Origin: WLMZ01 sp963732585
Lineage (GTDB): Bacteria; Actinomycetota; Acidimicrobiia; Acidimicrobiales; Ilumatobacteraceae
NCBI GenBank assembly: GCA_963732585.1
Contig: CAVSZY010000002.1
Location: 215,070 to 279,069, forward strand
Direction of reading: 5' to 3'
DNA length: 64,000 nt
Part shown: in pieces, positions 52,272 to 60,474 of the stretch
Layout of the letters: every line of letters begins with the position of its first letter
Numbering within the stretch: the stretch's first letter is position 1
Notes under the pieces: model-generated
Seen by the model: the letters and a program-made list of their open reading frames with translations, nothing else
Databases searched by the model: none
What the model was told of the DNA's origin: nothing
Made by a program: the position numbers and the translations under genes

Positions 52272-53142
52272 CCGCCGTCAGCTTCATCGGGCTTGGCGTG
52301 ATGGGCGGCCCGATGGCCGGTCACTTGGCGAGCGCCGGGCATCAGGTCACGGTGTACAACCGAACTGCAGAGAAGGCAGACGGCATGGGTGGCCGCCAAC
52401 GGCAACAGGTCGGCCGCGACACCACGCGAGGCAAGCGAGGCTTCAGAAGTGGTGTTCCTGTGCGTGGGCAACGACGACGACCTCCGGTCTGTGGTGTTCG
52501 GCGCCGACGGCGTGCTCGCGGGCATCAAGCCCGGGGCCGTCGTTGGTGGATCACACGACCGCGTCGGCGGAGATCGCGCGCGAGCTGGCGGCCGCGTGCA
52601 TGGTGGTCGGAGTCGGCTTCGTCGATGCGCCAGTGTCGGGTGGCCAGATGGGCGCCGTGAACGGACAGCTCACAGTGATGTGTGGAAGTGACGACAGCGC
52701 ATTCTACGAGTCGGCTCGTCCGGTGATGAGTTCCTATGCGAAGGCAACCGCGCTGATGGGCGGCGCCGGCTCAGGGCAGCTCAGCAAAATGGTCAACCAG
52801 ATCTGCATAGCGGGTGCGGTGCAGGGCTTGTCCGAAGGCATCAACTTCGCGATGAAGGCTGGCCTCGACCCCGACGCGTTGGTCGAAGTCATCCGCCACG
52901 GCGCTGCGCAGAGCTGGCAGATGGAGAACAGGAGCGGCACCATGGCGCGCGGCGAATTCGAGTTCGGTTTCGCCGTCGAGTGGATGCGCAAGGATCTCGG
53001 CATCGCACTCGCTGAATCCAACCGCAACGGCGCACGGTTGCCCGTGACTGCGTTAGTCGACCAGTTCTACGCACAAGTGATCGAGCGCGGCGGACGGCGC
53101 TGGGACACCAGCAGCCTGATCCACCTGCTCGCCAACGGCTGA
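52268..53142 (+). CDS. 3-hydroxyisobutyrate dehydrogenase-family (beta-HAD) reductase (frameshifted)
   Basis: The N-terminal Rossmann loop is FIGLGVMGGPMA, the substrate signature is FVDAPVSGGQMGA, and the catalytic Lys lies in GSGQLSKMVNQI. Two frame changes, near 52388 and 52545, separate the parts (SEVVFLCVGNDDDL is in the middle frame). The family reduces or oxidises short hydroxy acids and semialdehydes. Because HpaI yields succinate semialdehyde and no succinate-semialdehyde dehydrogenase is seen, reduction of that aldehyde is a possible role. Confidence 0.8.
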
Positions 53143-53194
53143 GTTCATCCAGACCTCACTTCACCCGAGCCGGAGACGTTCGCCACGCCAGCCG

Positions 53195-54040
53195 TCAGCG
53201 GCCGAGCACGACCGTCTTCGTTCCGAGCAAGAACACACGGCGTTCGGCCCACAGGCGTACCGCCCTGGCGAGCACGAGTCGCTCCACGTCGCGACCGAGT
53301 TCAACGAGTTGGTCGGCAGTCGATGAGTGGCTCACGCGGACGACGTCCTGCTCGATGATCGGTCCCTCGTCCAGCTGGGAAGTCACGAAGTGTGCGGTCG
53401 CACCGATGAGCTTCACGCCGCGTTCGTGGGCCTGGTGGTATGGCTTGGCACCCTTGAACCCGGGCAGAAACGAGTGGTGGATGTTGATAGCCCGCCCTCC
53501 GAGGAATGCGCACATCCCCTCGGACAGCACCTGCATGTATCTCGCAAGCACAACGAGGTCGATCGCCTCGGCCTCTACAAACGAACGGATCTCTCGCTCC
53601 TGCGCGGCTCGATCTCTGGAGTCGATCGGCATGTACAGGAAGGGAACGCCGTGCTGCGTCGCAATGCGCTCACAGTCTTGGTGGTTCGAGGCAACGGCGA
53701 CGACGGTGACGGGGAGCGCGCCAGATTCCCATCGATAGAGAAGGTCCCGCAAGCAATGGTCGAACTTCGAGACGAGGATGAGCACGCGCGGAGAGCTCGG
53801 CTCTCTGCGAACCGCCAACTCAGCGTCGACGGGGAGACGAGCGACGATGGCGGCGCGCAATGCGGCAGGGTCGGACTCTTCAGACTCGACGAGCATGCGC
53901 AAAAGAAACAGATTGGTATCCGGATCTGTGAACTGTTCGTTCTCCACGATGTTCCCGTGCATCTCGAGGACGCCGCCGCAGACGGCGTGCACGAGTCCGG
54001 GCATGTCGGGACATTTGAGAGTGATGAGCATGCGAGTCAT
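53195..54040 (-). CDS. purU: Formyltetrahydrofolate deformylase
   Basis: A 281-residue protein with an N-terminal ACT-like domain (LKCPDMPGLVHAVCGGVLEM) and a formyl-transferase-fold hydrolase domain (INIHHSFLPGFKGAKPYHQA; IGATAHFVTSQLDEGPIIEQ). It releases formate from 10-formyl-THF. In this island it may balance one-carbon units released by O-demethylation. It lies downstream of the CoA ligase on the same strand, 62 bp after its stop. Confidence 0.9.
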   Translation of the reverse strand: MTRMLITLKCPDMPGLVHAVCGGVLEMHGNIVENEQFTDPDTNLFLLRMLVESEESDPAALRAAIVARLPVDAELAVRREPSSPRVLILVSKFDHCLRDLLYRWESGALPVTVVAVASNHQDCERIATQHGVPFLYMPIDSRDRAAQEREIRSFVEAEAIDLVVLARYMQVLSEGMCAFLGGRAINIHHSFLPGFKGAKPYHQAHERGVKLIGATAHFVTSQLDEGPIIEQDVVRVSHSSTADQLVELGRDVERLVLARAVRLWAERRVFLLGTKTVVLGR

Positions 54041-54102
54041 GGGTGAGATCCAGCTGTCAGTCGAACCTGTCGATGCCGAGAGACGAGAGCAGGTGAATGA
54101 TG

Positions 54103-55776
54103 TCAGCTGACCGCCGCCCGCAGCTCGCGCTTGAGAATCTTTCCCGACGCGTTCCGGGGAAGCGGATCGTTGACCACCGTGATCAATGTCGGGATCTTGA
54201 AGTGGGCAACACGCTCAGCGAGGAACAGTCTCAAACTTGCTGGAGTGAGCGACTCGCCGACGCGCACCATCACGTGAGCGGCGACCTCTTCGCCCAGACG
54301 CTCGTGCGGCACGCCGTACACCGCACACTCGTACACGGCGGGGTGCTCGTAGATCTTTGCTTCGACCTCGGAGCAGTAGATGTTCTCTCCGCCTCGAAGC
54401 ACCATGTCCTTGGCTCGATCGCTGATGTAGACAAAGCCGTCGTTGTCGATCCGGCCGATGTCTCCGGTACGCAACCAGCCGTCGACCAGCGTCTCGGCCG
54501 TCGCGTCAGGGCGGTTCCAGTAGCACCGAATCAGGTTGGGGCCGGCAAACCAGATCTCGCCCGTCTCGCCGATGGGCAGCTCGGTGCCGGCTTCATCGGT
54601 CGTCCGCACCTGCATGATGGGTATCAATCGACCGGTCGAGGTCGGATTGTTGAGGAAGTCCTCACCGCTGTTCTGCGGCCCGTACGCGTTCGTCTCCGTC
54701 ATCCCATACCCGAGGCCGGGGCGGCCTGCGCTGAAGTTCTCGTCGATTCGCTTGACGAGCTCCGGCGGCATGGGTGCTCCGCCACCGGAGATCGACCTGA
54801 GGGAGGAGGTGTCGCGATCGGGAAAGGAAGCCGCCTCGAGGAGATCCCGTGTCATAGTCGGCACACCGATGAAGCTGGTCACCCGTTCCCGCTCGATCAG
54901 TTCGAGTGCTCGATCAGGATCCCAACGGTGCGTCATCACGAGTCGCGCTCCACTGAGGAACGAGGCGAGCATGACCGGAACCAGACCAGTCACGTGGAAG
55001 AGAGGAACGGGCAACAAGACGGTTGCGGGGTAGTCGATCGTGTCGGGGTCGGGCGCCGTCCGGAGTTTGCTGACTGCCGCTCGAGCAGCGAAGGCCATGA
55101 GCGCATTCATGAGAGCGCGGTGCGTGCTCACCGCTCCCTTCGGATGGCCGGTGGTGCCCGATGTGTACAAAATCGTCACGTCGTCATCGGGAGCGATCTC
55201 GACGTCTGGCATCGTCGCTCCTCTGATGATGACGTCTTCAAGCCGGACGACCCCGTCCGACATCTCTCCAACCGAGCGGACCGCGATAATCGAAGCGCTC
55301 ACCGACCCGGGCTCCGCTGCTGTCAAACGTCGAAGGCGGTCATCGTCGGCGATGACCACCTTGGCTCCCGAATCGTCGAGAGCAAAGACCAGTTCGTCGG
55401 TTTGCCACCACGCGTTGAGTGGCACCGCAACAGCTCCGATCGCGGTGACTGCCACGAAGCAGGAGATCCACTCGGGAACGTTGCGCATGGCAATGGCGAC
55501 GCGGTCACCCTTGACGACCCCGTACGTGTTGGCCAGGACAGCGCCGATCTCGGCCGCCTGATCGAGAATTGTCGGCGCGGTCCACCGCTCATCTTCGTAG
55601 ATCACGAAGTCGTCGGTCCGCGCAGCAGCCCGTGCGAAGAGCGCCAGGATGTTGTCGGGGGCGTGGAGAAACACCTTGGTCGTGACGCCGAAGACCTCGG
55701 CTTCGGTCACTTCGAATCTGGTTCCCGGGCCGCATACGGCAGCGCATGCCTCGTCGAAGGGAAGGGTGCTGGGCAT
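54103..55776 (-). CDS. Acyl/aryl-CoA synthetase (AMP-forming)
   Basis: A 557-residue ANL-family ligase: phosphate loop ILYTSGTTGHPKGAVSTH, adenine motif GYGMTETNAYGP, WLRTGDIG, and the C-terminal Lys in PRNASGKILKREL. It activates a carboxylic acid to its CoA thioester. If the KstR2-like TetR proteins sense CoA esters, this enzyme would make the inducer. It is in the minus operon started by riboflavin kinase and operator site 10. Confidence 0.87.
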   Translation of the reverse strand: MPSTLPFDEACAAVCGPGTRFEVTEAEVFGVTTKVFLHAPDNILALFARAAARTDDFVIYEDERWTAPTILDQAAEIGAVLANTYGVVKGDRVAIAMRNVPEWISCFVAVTAIGAVAVPLNAWWQTDELVFALDDSGAKVVIADDDRLRRLTAAEPGSVSASIIAVRSVGEMSDGVVRLEDVIIRGATMPDVEIAPDDDVTILYTSGTTGHPKGAVSTHRALMNALMAFAARAAVSKLRTAPDPDTIDYPATVLLPVPLFHVTGLVPVMLASFLSGARLVMTHRWDPDRALELIERERVTSFIGVPTMTRDLLEAASFPDRDTSSLRSISGGGAPMPPELVKRIDENFSAGRPGLGYGMTETNAYGPQNSGEDFLNNPTSTGRLIPIMQVRTTDEAGTELPIGETGEIWFAGPNLIRCYWNRPDATAETLVDGWLRTGDIGRIDNDGFVYISDRAKDMVLRGGENIYCSEVEAKIYEHPAVYECAVYGVPHERLGEEVAAHVMVRVGESLTPASLRLFLAERVAHFKIPTLITVVNDPLPRNASGKILKRELRAAVS

Positions 55777-55792
55777 CGGTTGACCTCGGCTG

Positions 55793-56212
55793 TCAGTCTG
55801 CGAAGCGGCTCAGCGCTTCGCGGCAGAGCCGGACGTCGGTGCGGAGTTGCGCCACGAGGGCACCGGGGCCGTCGAACGCGACCTGTCCGCGCAGACGCGC
55901 AAAGAGATCGACGGTGATCTGCTGACCGTAGAGGTTGTTATCGAAGTCGAGGAGGTGGGCCTCGAGCAGTGCCATCCCGCGCTCGGCGTAAAATGTCGGT
56001 CGCCGACCAACTGACACTGCGGTCGGAACACGCATCCCGTTCTCGAGATGGGTGTAACCGGCGTAGACGCCGTCGGACACAAGGATGTTGTCGACGGTCA
56101 AAGGCAGGTTCGCCGTCGGAAATCCAAGCAGGCGACCACGCTGATCCCCCTGCTCGACGATGCCGGTCACGACGATGCGGGCGACGGTGGCGGGAGCGAG
56201 GGTCAGCTGCAT
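55793..56212 (-). CDS. Stand-alone riboflavin kinase
   Basis: A 139-residue protein equal to the C-terminal kinase module of bacterial RibF: GRLLGFPTANLPL near residue 27, DGVYAGYTHLENG, and LEAHLLDFDNNLYGQQITVD. The FAD synthetase module is absent, so the product is FMN rather than FAD. It is first in the operon with the CoA ligase and PurU, 12 bp after operator site 10. It probably raises FMN supply for the many flavin enzymes of the island. Confidence 0.86.
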   Translation of the reverse strand: MQLTLAPATVARIVVTGIVEQGDQRGRLLGFPTANLPLTVDNILVSDGVYAGYTHLENGMRVPTAVSVGRRPTFYAERGMALLEAHLLDFDNNLYGQQITVDLFARLRGQVAFDGPGALVAQLRTDVRLCREALSRFAD

Positions 56213-56223
56213 AGCTGCAAACC

Positions 56224-56237
56224 TAGCGCTTGCTTGG
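56224..56237. promoter_or_regulatory. TetR-type regulon operator, site 10
   Basis: CTAGCG-CT-TGCTTG on the plus strand, 12 bp before the riboflavin kinase start; the outermost site of the set. Confidence 0.6.
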
Positions 56238-56599
56238 CTAACTCGTCAAGGGCTACATCCAACACGTGGCCTGGCGGAAACCCCGGGCTCGGGTCGACCC
56301 AGACGGCGCCGCGTGATGCTCGTCCCCACACTGTGAGCCAATTTGGCCACAGCCGCGATGTCGGTCAGCGCGAGAGTCGGGTTGGCGGAGTCTCGATGTG
56401 CGCAGCGACGAGAGCACGAGATGGACAACGAGCTGGAACAGGCAAGCTCCACGCTCCCCCGGATCGACACCGTTGTGCAACGAGTCAGTGCACAACCACC
56501 GACAAGACCGTGCGTCGCCATCTCAACCAGCGTCGCAGAGTGCTCTCCAGCCTGCTCTGACACTCCCGAGTTCGACGATTTCAGGGCGCGACGGCCGGG
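56238..56599. other. Gap at the right end of the island, no convincing gene
   Basis: Several overlapping frames exist, one (minus) with ALTDIAAVAKLAHS and another with VWVDPSPGFPPGHVLDVALD. They are in different frames, lack starts, and one overlaps operator site 10. A decayed gene is possible, but no family is recognised. Confidence 0.3.
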
Positions 56600-56633
56600 T
56601 TGTCCATCGGTTGTCCATCCGAAAGATGGACAA
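56600..56633. repeat. GATGGACAA motifs inside the right island end
   Basis: TTGTCCATC at 56600-56608 and 56611-56619, and its complement GATGGACAA at 56625-56633. The same motif occurs twice beside the left attachment repeat (10512-10532) in mirror position. They are candidate recombinase arm sites. Confidence 0.45.
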
Positions 56634-56691
56634 CTCACTCGTCCGACCAGTACTTGCACACCACAAGCACCACCATCTACCAGGTGTTTTG

Positions 56692-56734
56692 GCGCCCCCG
56701 GTAGGAATCGAACCTACGACCTGCGGTTTAGGAA
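56692..56734 (-). repeat. Right attachment-site repeat (tRNA-Arg(CCU) 3' half)
   Basis: Forty-three bases identical to 10362-10404 except for one position (56719). On the minus strand they give the anticodon loop with CCT, T-arm and acceptor 3' strand of tRNA-Arg. The sequence beyond 56734 does not supply the 5' half of a tRNA, so this is an internal attachment scar and the working tRNA should lie farther right. Confidence 0.75.
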
Positions 56735-56757
56735 ACGGCTCCGAAGTATTCGTAGTG

Positions 56758-56834
56758 GTTCGCTGACGTTCGTGAATATACGCTCTGAAATGGTCTTTTG
56801 TGGGTGTGGGTTCATCGCTGTTCGCTCACGTTCG
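56758..56834. repeat. Direct repeats just right of the attachment core
   Basis: GTTCGCTGACGTTCG (56758-56772) and GTTCGCTCACGTTCG (56820-56834) differ at one base and are 62 bp apart. They could be arm sites of the element lying to the right. No gene is seen from here to 57124. Confidence 0.4.
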
Positions 56835-57124
56835 GTCCAATTCGGCACGAAGCGTTACCAGGGCGTTACCTCAAAGACGACGCAACGGCCGGCTCGAAGC
56901 ACATCCGAATCGTCAAGCAATGCACTCCATGCCAACAACCCAGCCGGTGCCCGCACCGCCTACGCCGAACTCGCCGCGTCACTCAAAACGATCGGTGCCG
57001 TACCGTCGGCAGAGACCGAAGCCCTGTACACCCAACTCGTCCGCCGCAACGTTGCGTGACGGCTGCGAGCCCGTCGCATGAATCCGCCCGCGAACGAACC
57101 GCTTGAAACATTCAAAGCGATAGG

Positions 57125-57145
57125 CATTGCGAATTGGTCGATTTA
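57125..57145 (+). promoter_or_regulatory. 21-bp upstream element shared with the antitoxin copy at 1.7 kb
   Basis: One mismatch against 1731-1751; it ends 17 bp before the antitoxin ATG. See the entry at 1731. Confidence 0.5.
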
Positions 57146-57162
57146 GAGATACCTTGGACGTC

Positions 57163-57546
57163 ATGGCGAACACCGATCAACTTGAGGAGCTGCTCACCCT
57201 TCTGGGTGGCGAGGTGCGCCTCGTCGACACCAGCGGCCACGAGGTCGAACTGGGTGCCGAGGTCGTCGAGGCATTCCAAGCTGCCGTTGCCGAGATGCTC
57301 GCGCACGAAGCAAACGACCTCACGACCCAAGAGGCGGCAAAGCTCATCGGCATCTCACGCCCAACACTCATTCGATTGCTCGACACCGGCAAACTCCCCT
57401 ACCGTCGCACAAACGGCGACCACGGGCACCGCCGCATCCCCCGCCGTGCCACGCTCGACTACCTCCGCGCCGATCTCGATCGCCGCCGCCAAGCCCTCGA
57501 CTTACTGGCCGCCGACGCCGAAGCGCTCGGCTTCTTCGACGACTGA
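57163..57546 (+). CDS. HTH (excisionase-family) antitoxin of a PIN toxin pair
   Basis: A 127-residue paralog of the orphan at 1768-2151, with the same HTH (LTTQEAAKLIGISRPTLIRLL) and the same arginine-rich wing (GHRRIPRRATLDYL). It is followed after 27 bp by a PIN-domain toxin, so this locus shows the original toxin-antitoxin arrangement. ATG 57163 is supported by conservation up to the shared promoter element. Confidence 0.8.
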   Translation: MANTDQLEELLTLLGGEVRLVDTSGHEVELGAEVVEAFQAAVAEMLAHEANDLTTQEAAKLIGISRPTLIRLLDTGKLPYRRTNGDHGHRRIPRRATLDYLRADLDRRRQALDLLAADAEALGFFDD

Positions 57547-57573
57547 GCAAACCAGCGCGACGCGTCCACCAAC

Positions 57574-58163
57574 ATGACCAAACCCAAGACGGTGACCGGC
57601 GCGCTGCTACTGCTGGACGCGGATGTCCTCTACCCAATACGAGTCTGTGACTTCATCCTGACCGCGTCTGCGCTGAGCTGATTGCTCGACCGGTCATCAG
57701 CGACATAATCCTCGAAGAAGCCGAACGCAACGTGCGGGCGGATCGACCCGATGCCGAGTCCGCTACCCGCATCAATCGACGGTTCGACGCCGTCCGCTCC
57801 GTCGTCGATGGCTTCGATCAGCCGATCCCGAGGCGATACGTAGACGCGGCGATTGTCAACCTGAAGGACCAACATGTGCTCGCTGCTGCGCTGCACCACG
57901 GCGCAGAGTTCGTCGTTACCAACGACGCCAGGCTGCGTCGCGAGATCACCGCCTGGATTGCCGAGCACGGGAAACGACGCCAGTTGGTCGCGGCAATCTC
58001 GGCCGACGAGTTCGCTACCCGGCTGGTCGCCGAGTCACGCCTCGGGGTCGAGTCTGTAGTCCGAGAAATGGCGAGCCGCTTCCGAAACCCACCCCGCTCC
58101 TACACAGAAGTTGTCGATGGCCTCGCCAAGTCGATGCCGTCACTCGGAGTCCTCGCCCAATAG
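57574..58163 (+). CDS. PIN-domain toxin (frameshifted)
   Basis: The N-terminus GALLLLDADVLYPIRVCDFI carries the first catalytic Asp; it stops in frame near 57673. The remainder continues one frame over: ARPVISDIILEEAERNV (Glu), DAAIVNLKDQHVLAAALHHG (Asp) and FVVTNDARLRRE (Asp). The corrected length is about 195 residues, typical for larger PIN toxins of this subgroup. A one-base sequencing error is the simplest explanation, since all catalytic acids are kept. Confidence 0.78.
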
Positions 58164-58489
58164 CGCAGAACATGACCGCCAACTGTGCCTATCGGCGGCC
58201 AACAGGTTCTGCCAAGAGCGTCCAACACGAACCGCTCTGATGGCCCTCTCGCGACCGAACGCAGTGGACGGTCACTGCGGATCTGTGTCTCGGACCCCGC
58301 TCGGGTCTGACGCTTGAGAGAGCGGCCAGCCTCGATAGCGACCCACACACTTCATGCAAAGTGCGGTGGGTTCGTAGGCACTGGGCGCGCGTTACCGGGC
58401 GTCGTTAGAGTGTCCCGTGACGAAACGCGTAGGGGCGAGCACTGCGGTTTGGTTGGTGCTCGAGTTCGCCCAGATGATGATGTGAAGGG
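58164..58489. other. Gap without recognised features
   Basis: No plausible gene or clear regulatory element is seen between the PIN toxin and the convergent response regulator gene. Confidence 0.4.
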
Positions 58490-59145
58490 CTAGTCGATGA
58501 GTTCGGCCCGATAGGCGAGCAAGGCGAGTTGCACGCGGTTTGTCACCGCCAACTTGTCGAACAGATGTGTGATGTGGCTCTTCACGGTGGCCTCGCTCAT
58601 GAACAGCTCGGCGGCGATTTCAGCGTTCGGCTTGCCGTGGGCGATCTCGACGATGACGGCCTGCTCGCGGGGCGTGACCGTCGCGAGGCGAGCAAGAGAT
58701 TCGCGTTTTCGGGTTGTGCGGGCGCCGACGGAAAACTGGTACATGAGCGCTCGTGCCACGGTTGGCGCCAGTATCGAGCCACCGTTGGCGATCGTGTTGA
58801 TGGCGTCGATGAGTGATCGCGGTGGGGTGTCTTTGAGGAGGAACCCGACGGCACCGGCCTCGATGGCTCGGAACACGTAGTCGTCGGCGTCGAAGGTGGT
58901 GAGCACAATCACGGCTGGGGGGTCGGGCAGCGTTGCAGACTGATGGTCGCGGTGATGCCGTCGGTTCTCGGCATTCTGATGTCCATCAACACGACGTCGG
59001 GTCGAGTTGCCCGGCATGCGCCGATGATGTCGGTGCCGTCGGCGACCTCGCCGACGACGGCGAAGTTGGCGTGGGCTTCAAGGATCATCCGTAGTCCGGA
59101 TCTGACGAGTGCCTCGTCGTCGACGAGGAGGATCCGCACCGTCAT
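58490..59145 (-). CDS. NarL/LuxR-type response regulator (frameshifted)
   Basis: Receiver domain: ILLVDDEALVRSGLRMILE with phosphoacceptor Asp in PDVVLMDIRMP. The frame breaks near 58930 and continues with VIVLTTFDADDYVFRAIEAG and the LuxR HTH (VTPREQAVIVEIAHGKPNAEIA, then FMSEATVKSHITHLFDKL). It overlaps the sensor kinase by 4 bp (ATGA). Output target unknown. Confidence 0.85.
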
Positions 59146-60308
59146 CGCTGCTCCGCGAACGTTTTGACTACCGGGGCCGTTTGCACTGGAACGCGGGCCT
59201 CGACACGCCAGCCACCTTCGGCATTCGGGCCGGCGACGAGCGCACCGCCGAGCAGCCGGAGCCGTTCGGACAGACCAACCAGACCTCGGCCAGATCCTGG
59301 AAGTTCCTCACGGTTAGGGGGCTGTGCCGGTCGATCGTTGGTGACGATCACGACCACACTTCGGTCGTCCGTTTGGCCGACGAACACCTCGATTGGAGCA
59401 CCGGGACCGTAACGGGTGGCATTCGTGATTGCCTCCTGCACGACGCGGACGGCCGCTCGTTCGGCCAGAGGAGGAAGTGGCGCTGTTTCGTTCGTGAGGA
59501 TGATCGTCACCCCAGCTGCCTGTGCGGCTCCGACCAGTTCAGCGACGGTTGGCAACTGGCCGTCCGGGTCGGTCGACACACCGTTCGGTCTCAGAGCGCT
59601 GAGTACCTCGCGAAGCTCGATGAGTGCCTGGCGGGCCGTGTTGCGGATCAGTTCGGCGCTGCGGATGACCGATCCGCGATCGATTTCCGGGTTCACTTCG
59701 AGTGCTCCGGCATGCAACGCGATCAGGGCGACCTGATGAGCGACAACGTCATGCATCTCGTGAGCGATACGGGCGCGTTCTTCGGCACGGGACTGCTCAT
59801 CGCGCAGTTCCCGTTCGGTCTCAACGTGCTCGGCCTGCCTACGCAACGACGCGACCAAGGCCCGTTGCGTCCCGACATACACCCCGACAGCGAGAACCCC
59901 TCCCGCGATAGCGGCGGCCGACTCGACTGCTCCGATCGTTAGCCTCTCCGCGTCAATGACATCTCGCGAGATGAACCCGATCGTGCCAACCATCAACGCG
60001 AGGAACCCCAGCGGCCACCGCCGATGCATGCCAGCGATGAACAACGCGACCAACAACGGCCACGGGTTGCCCGACACCGCGTAGCAGACCGCGCCTGACA
60101 GGCACACGAACCACGGCCAACGTACGGACCACCACAGGCATGCACTGCTCGCCAACCCAGCCGCCATGATCGCCGGTCGTGGTGAGTCCGCCCACGGCGT
60201 CTTGGCGGCGAAACCCGTCATGACAACACCGACGACCACGACCGCAATCCGCCACGAGCTCGCGCTGCGGACAAGGCGCCGATGATCGGAGAAACGGGCG
60301 CGCGTCAT
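59142..60308 (-). CDS. Sensor histidine kinase (HisKA_3 / NarL partner)
   Basis: A 388-residue kinase with about four to five hydrophobic N-terminal membrane segments (residues 20-150). The phospho-His box is ARIAHEMHDVVAHQVALIAL near residue 190, and the ATPase domain has VVQEAITNATRYGPG and GRGLVGLSERLRLLGG. The short extracytoplasmic loops suggest sensing within the membrane. It is divergent from the esterase at 60475. Confidence 0.87.
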   Translation of the reverse strand: MTRARFSDHRRLVRSASSWRIAVVVVGVVMTGFAAKTPWADSPRPAIMAAGLASSACLWWSVRWPWFVCLSGAVCYAVSGNPWPLLVALFIAGMHRRWPLGFLALMVGTIGFISRDVIDAERLTIGAVESAAAIAGGVLAVGVYVGTQRALVASLRRQAEHVETERELRDEQSRAEERARIAHEMHDVVAHQVALIALHAGALEVNPEIDRGSVIRSAELIRNTARQALIELREVLSALRPNGVSTDPDGQLPTVAELVGAAQAAGVTIILTNETAPLPPLAERAAVRVVQEAITNATRYGPGAPIEVFVGQTDDRSVVVIVTNDRPAQPPNREELPGSGRGLVGLSERLRLLGGALVAGPNAEGGWRVEARVPVQTAPVVKTFAEQR

Positions 60309-60474
60309 GACCCCACAGTACGGGGATAGCGAACCAGCCACATCCAACTTTCGTCGGAGTCACACCTCTCGATCAACCGACGTTGGTCGCATCAACTGGC
60401 CACCCATCATCCGATGCGCCACGAGGTCCAACTGGGCGTCAATGGTTACAACCTCTCGTTGGAAGGACCTGCTC

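Noticed and set aside
56246..56659. Minus-strand frame as an integrase or PLP-enzyme fragment (ALTDIAAVAKLAHS)
   Set aside because: The similarity is confined to a few residues, frames do not connect and no catalytic motif is seen.
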